5,763 bases of DNA from Sphingopyxis sp. (GTDB lineage Bacteria; Pseudomonadota; Alphaproteobacteria; Sphingomonadales; Sphingomonadaceae), in assembly GCA_026125835.1 (NCBI GenBank), contig JAHCKJ010000147.1, forward strand, positions 1-5,763, written 5' to 3'. This document shows, one piece after another, positions 5,245 to 5,763 of the stretch. Under the pieces are notes generated by a model. It ran no database searches. It worked only from the letters and a program-made list of their open reading frames with translations, and was not told the origin of the DNA. A program made the translations under genes and the position numbers. How positions within the stretch are numbered: position 1 is the stretch's first letter; every line of letters begins with the position of its first letter.

Positions 5245-5673
5245 GTGACTGCAGGGTATTCGCAGCAGACGCTGGAACGCGCCAAGGCGCTGCGCCGCGC
5301 GCTCACCCAGCCCGAGAAGAAGCTATGGAGCGCCCTACGCGATCGTCGCTTGGGCGGCTTCAAGTTTTGCAAGCAGCAACCGATCGGGCCATTTATTGCA
5401 GATTTTGTTTGTCAGGAACGACGCCTGATCGTCGAAGTCGATGGATCGCAGCACGCAGAGTCAGAGACCGACAGGACACGTGACGCCTTTCTGACTAGCA
5501 AGGGCTATTGCGTTTTGCGGGTTTGGAACAACGACGTGACAGATAATTTGTCCGGCGTGCTGGCGGCGATCCTTGCCGCGCTCTTGGACCCTCACCCTCC
5601 CAATGCAGCGCAATGGGCCCCTTCCTCTCCCTTGAAGGGAGAGGGGATTGATAATGGAGCAAATCTTGGCTGA
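5245..5673 (+). CDS. DUF559 protein, Vsr/PD-(D/E)XK nuclease-like
   Basis: This encodes a 142-residue protein from GTG 5245; no in-frame ATG is available. The DUF559 pattern is complete: an N-terminal helix with LTQPEKKLWSALRDRRLGG (20-38), FKFCKQQPIGPFIADFVC (39-56), LIVEVDGSQH (61-70), RTRDAFLTSKGYCVLRVWNN (77-96) and a last helix with NLSGVLAAIL. Asp53, Glu64, Asp66 and His70 lie where the endonuclease-like core would have its metal-binding acidic residues, so nuclease activity is plausible; no function is established for DUF559. The recognisable domain ends at about residue 114, and residues 115-134 are translated from the right inverted repeat. The ORF overlaps the proposed lpd start by 20 bases. 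Codons such as ATT, TTT, GTT and AGT and a lower GC content than the flanking genes suggest a different origin. Confidence 0.88.
   Translation: MTAGYSQQTLERAKALRRALTQPEKKLWSALRDRRLGGFKFCKQQPIGPFIADFVCQERRLIVEVDGSQHAESETDRTRDAFLTSKGYCVLRVWNNDVTDNLSGVLAAILAALLDPHPPNAAQWAPSSPLKGEGIDNGANLG
5588..5646 (-). repeat. Right inverted repeat: two adjacent hairpins, inverted copy of the left
   Basis: Read on the minus strand this matches the left repeat: 30 of 32 outer bases and all 14 inner bases (5588-5601). One hairpin pairs 5599-5606 with 5610-5617 around a 3-base loop, with one A-A mismatch. The other pairs 5624-5632 with 5636-5644 (9 pairs, loop TGA). It encodes the C-terminal tail of the DUF559 protein. 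Its final GAGGGG (5641-5646) lies 7 bases before the lpd ATG at 5654 and could act as its ribosome-binding site. Confidence 0.85.
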
Positions 5674-5763
5674 CCCCAATTACGACCTCATCGTCCTCGG
5701 TTCCGGCCCCGGCGGCTATGTCGCCGCGATCCGCGCGGCGCAGCTTGGCCTGAAAACCGCAAT
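5654..5763 (+). CDS. lpd: Dihydrolipoyl dehydrogenase (E3), N-terminal part, cut by window end
   Basis: E3 is the FAD-dependent flavoprotein that reoxidises the dihydrolipoyl arm of E2 using NAD+. Only 36 codons are present. They show the N-terminal FAD-binding strand and dinucleotide loop, YDLIVLGSGPGGYVAAIRAA, followed by QLGLKTA, diagnostic of the pyridine nucleotide-disulphide oxidoreductase family and typical of Lpd. The position just downstream of pdhC supports assignment to the pyruvate dehydrogenase complex. Two starts are possible: ATG 5654, preceded by GAGGGG from the repeat, and TTG 5666, preceded by GGAG (5656-5659), which would give MADPNYDLIVLG, closer to the usual family N terminus. 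The TTG start may be the ancestral one. The DUF559 ORF stops at 5673, overlapping either start, so translational coupling is possible. Confidence 0.9.
   Translation, partial: MEQILADPNYDLIVLGSGPGGYVAAIRAAQLGLKTA

Larger units (their letters stand above)
5183..5646. mobile_element. Candidate REP-like cassette: inverted double-hairpin repeats around a DUF559 gene
   Basis: A 464-bp unit bounded by inverted copies of one sequence (5183-5244 and 5588-5646). The outer 32 bases match at 30 positions and the inner 14 bases at 14; only the middle hairpin differs in sequence. The single gene inside encodes a DUF559 protein, a family related to Vsr endonucleases. The unit occupies the space between pdhC and lpd, which normally act in the same enzyme complex. 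No target-site duplication is evident at the edges. The layout parallels REP-flanked RAYT genes, but mobility is inferred from structure and not shown. Confidence 0.55.

Noticed and set aside
5183..5646. Two repeats read as a CRISPR array
   Set aside because: There are only two copies, in inverted orientation, with a protein-coding gene between them.
5175..5653. TTGA at 5175-5178 and again at 5648-5651 as a target-site duplication of the cassette
   Set aside because: The copies are not both adjacent to the repeat edges, are only four bases long, and the first overlaps the pdhC stop codon; chance is likely.

Overview
The window is high-GC DNA that looks like an alphaproteobacterium of the order Sphingomonadales, most likely Sphingopyxis or a close relative. 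This rests on the protein sequences (RNase R, pyruvate dehydrogenase E2, the opening of dihydrolipoyl dehydrogenase) and on dispersed palindromic repeats of types I associate with sphingomonad genomes. It was read by eye, with no database search.

Layout: (1) 1-1914, the 3' part of the RNase R gene (rnr), cut by the window start. (2) 1923-1949, a short perfect palindrome between two convergent genes. (3) 1952-2751, minus strand, an XRE-type helix-turn-helix regulator with an MmyB-like C-terminal domain, split by an apparent one-base deletion near 2399-2400. (4) 2752-2870, a divergent intergenic region with a 17-bp dyad. (5) 2871-3263, a small four-helix membrane protein of unknown function, whose stop overlaps that of (6) 3260-3715, a minus-strand UspA-family protein. 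(7) 3716-3873, a second divergent intergenic region. (8) 3874-5178, pdhC, the E2 subunit of pyruvate dehydrogenase, with a 90-bp imperfect inverted repeat inside its interdomain linker. (9) 5183-5646, a compact cassette of two inverted double-hairpin repeats around a DUF559 (Vsr/PD-(D/E)XK-like) gene. (10) 5654 to the window end, the start of lpd (E3), cut by the window edge.

The core pathway is the pyruvate dehydrogenase complex: E2 passes acetyl groups to CoA on its lipoyl arm and E3 reoxidises that arm, so pdhC and lpd are expected to be co-expressed. The most interesting feature is that the DUF559 cassette sits exactly between them. Its two ends are about 60-nt inverted copies of one another, each folding into two hairpins. 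The repeats supply the DUF559 ribosome-binding region and abut its GTG start, encode its C-terminal tail, and end just upstream of lpd. This resembles the way REP sequences flank RAYT transposase genes, but with an unrelated nuclease fold, so it is a candidate undescribed REP-like mobile or domesticated unit. A second repeat family has become coding sequence within pdhC.
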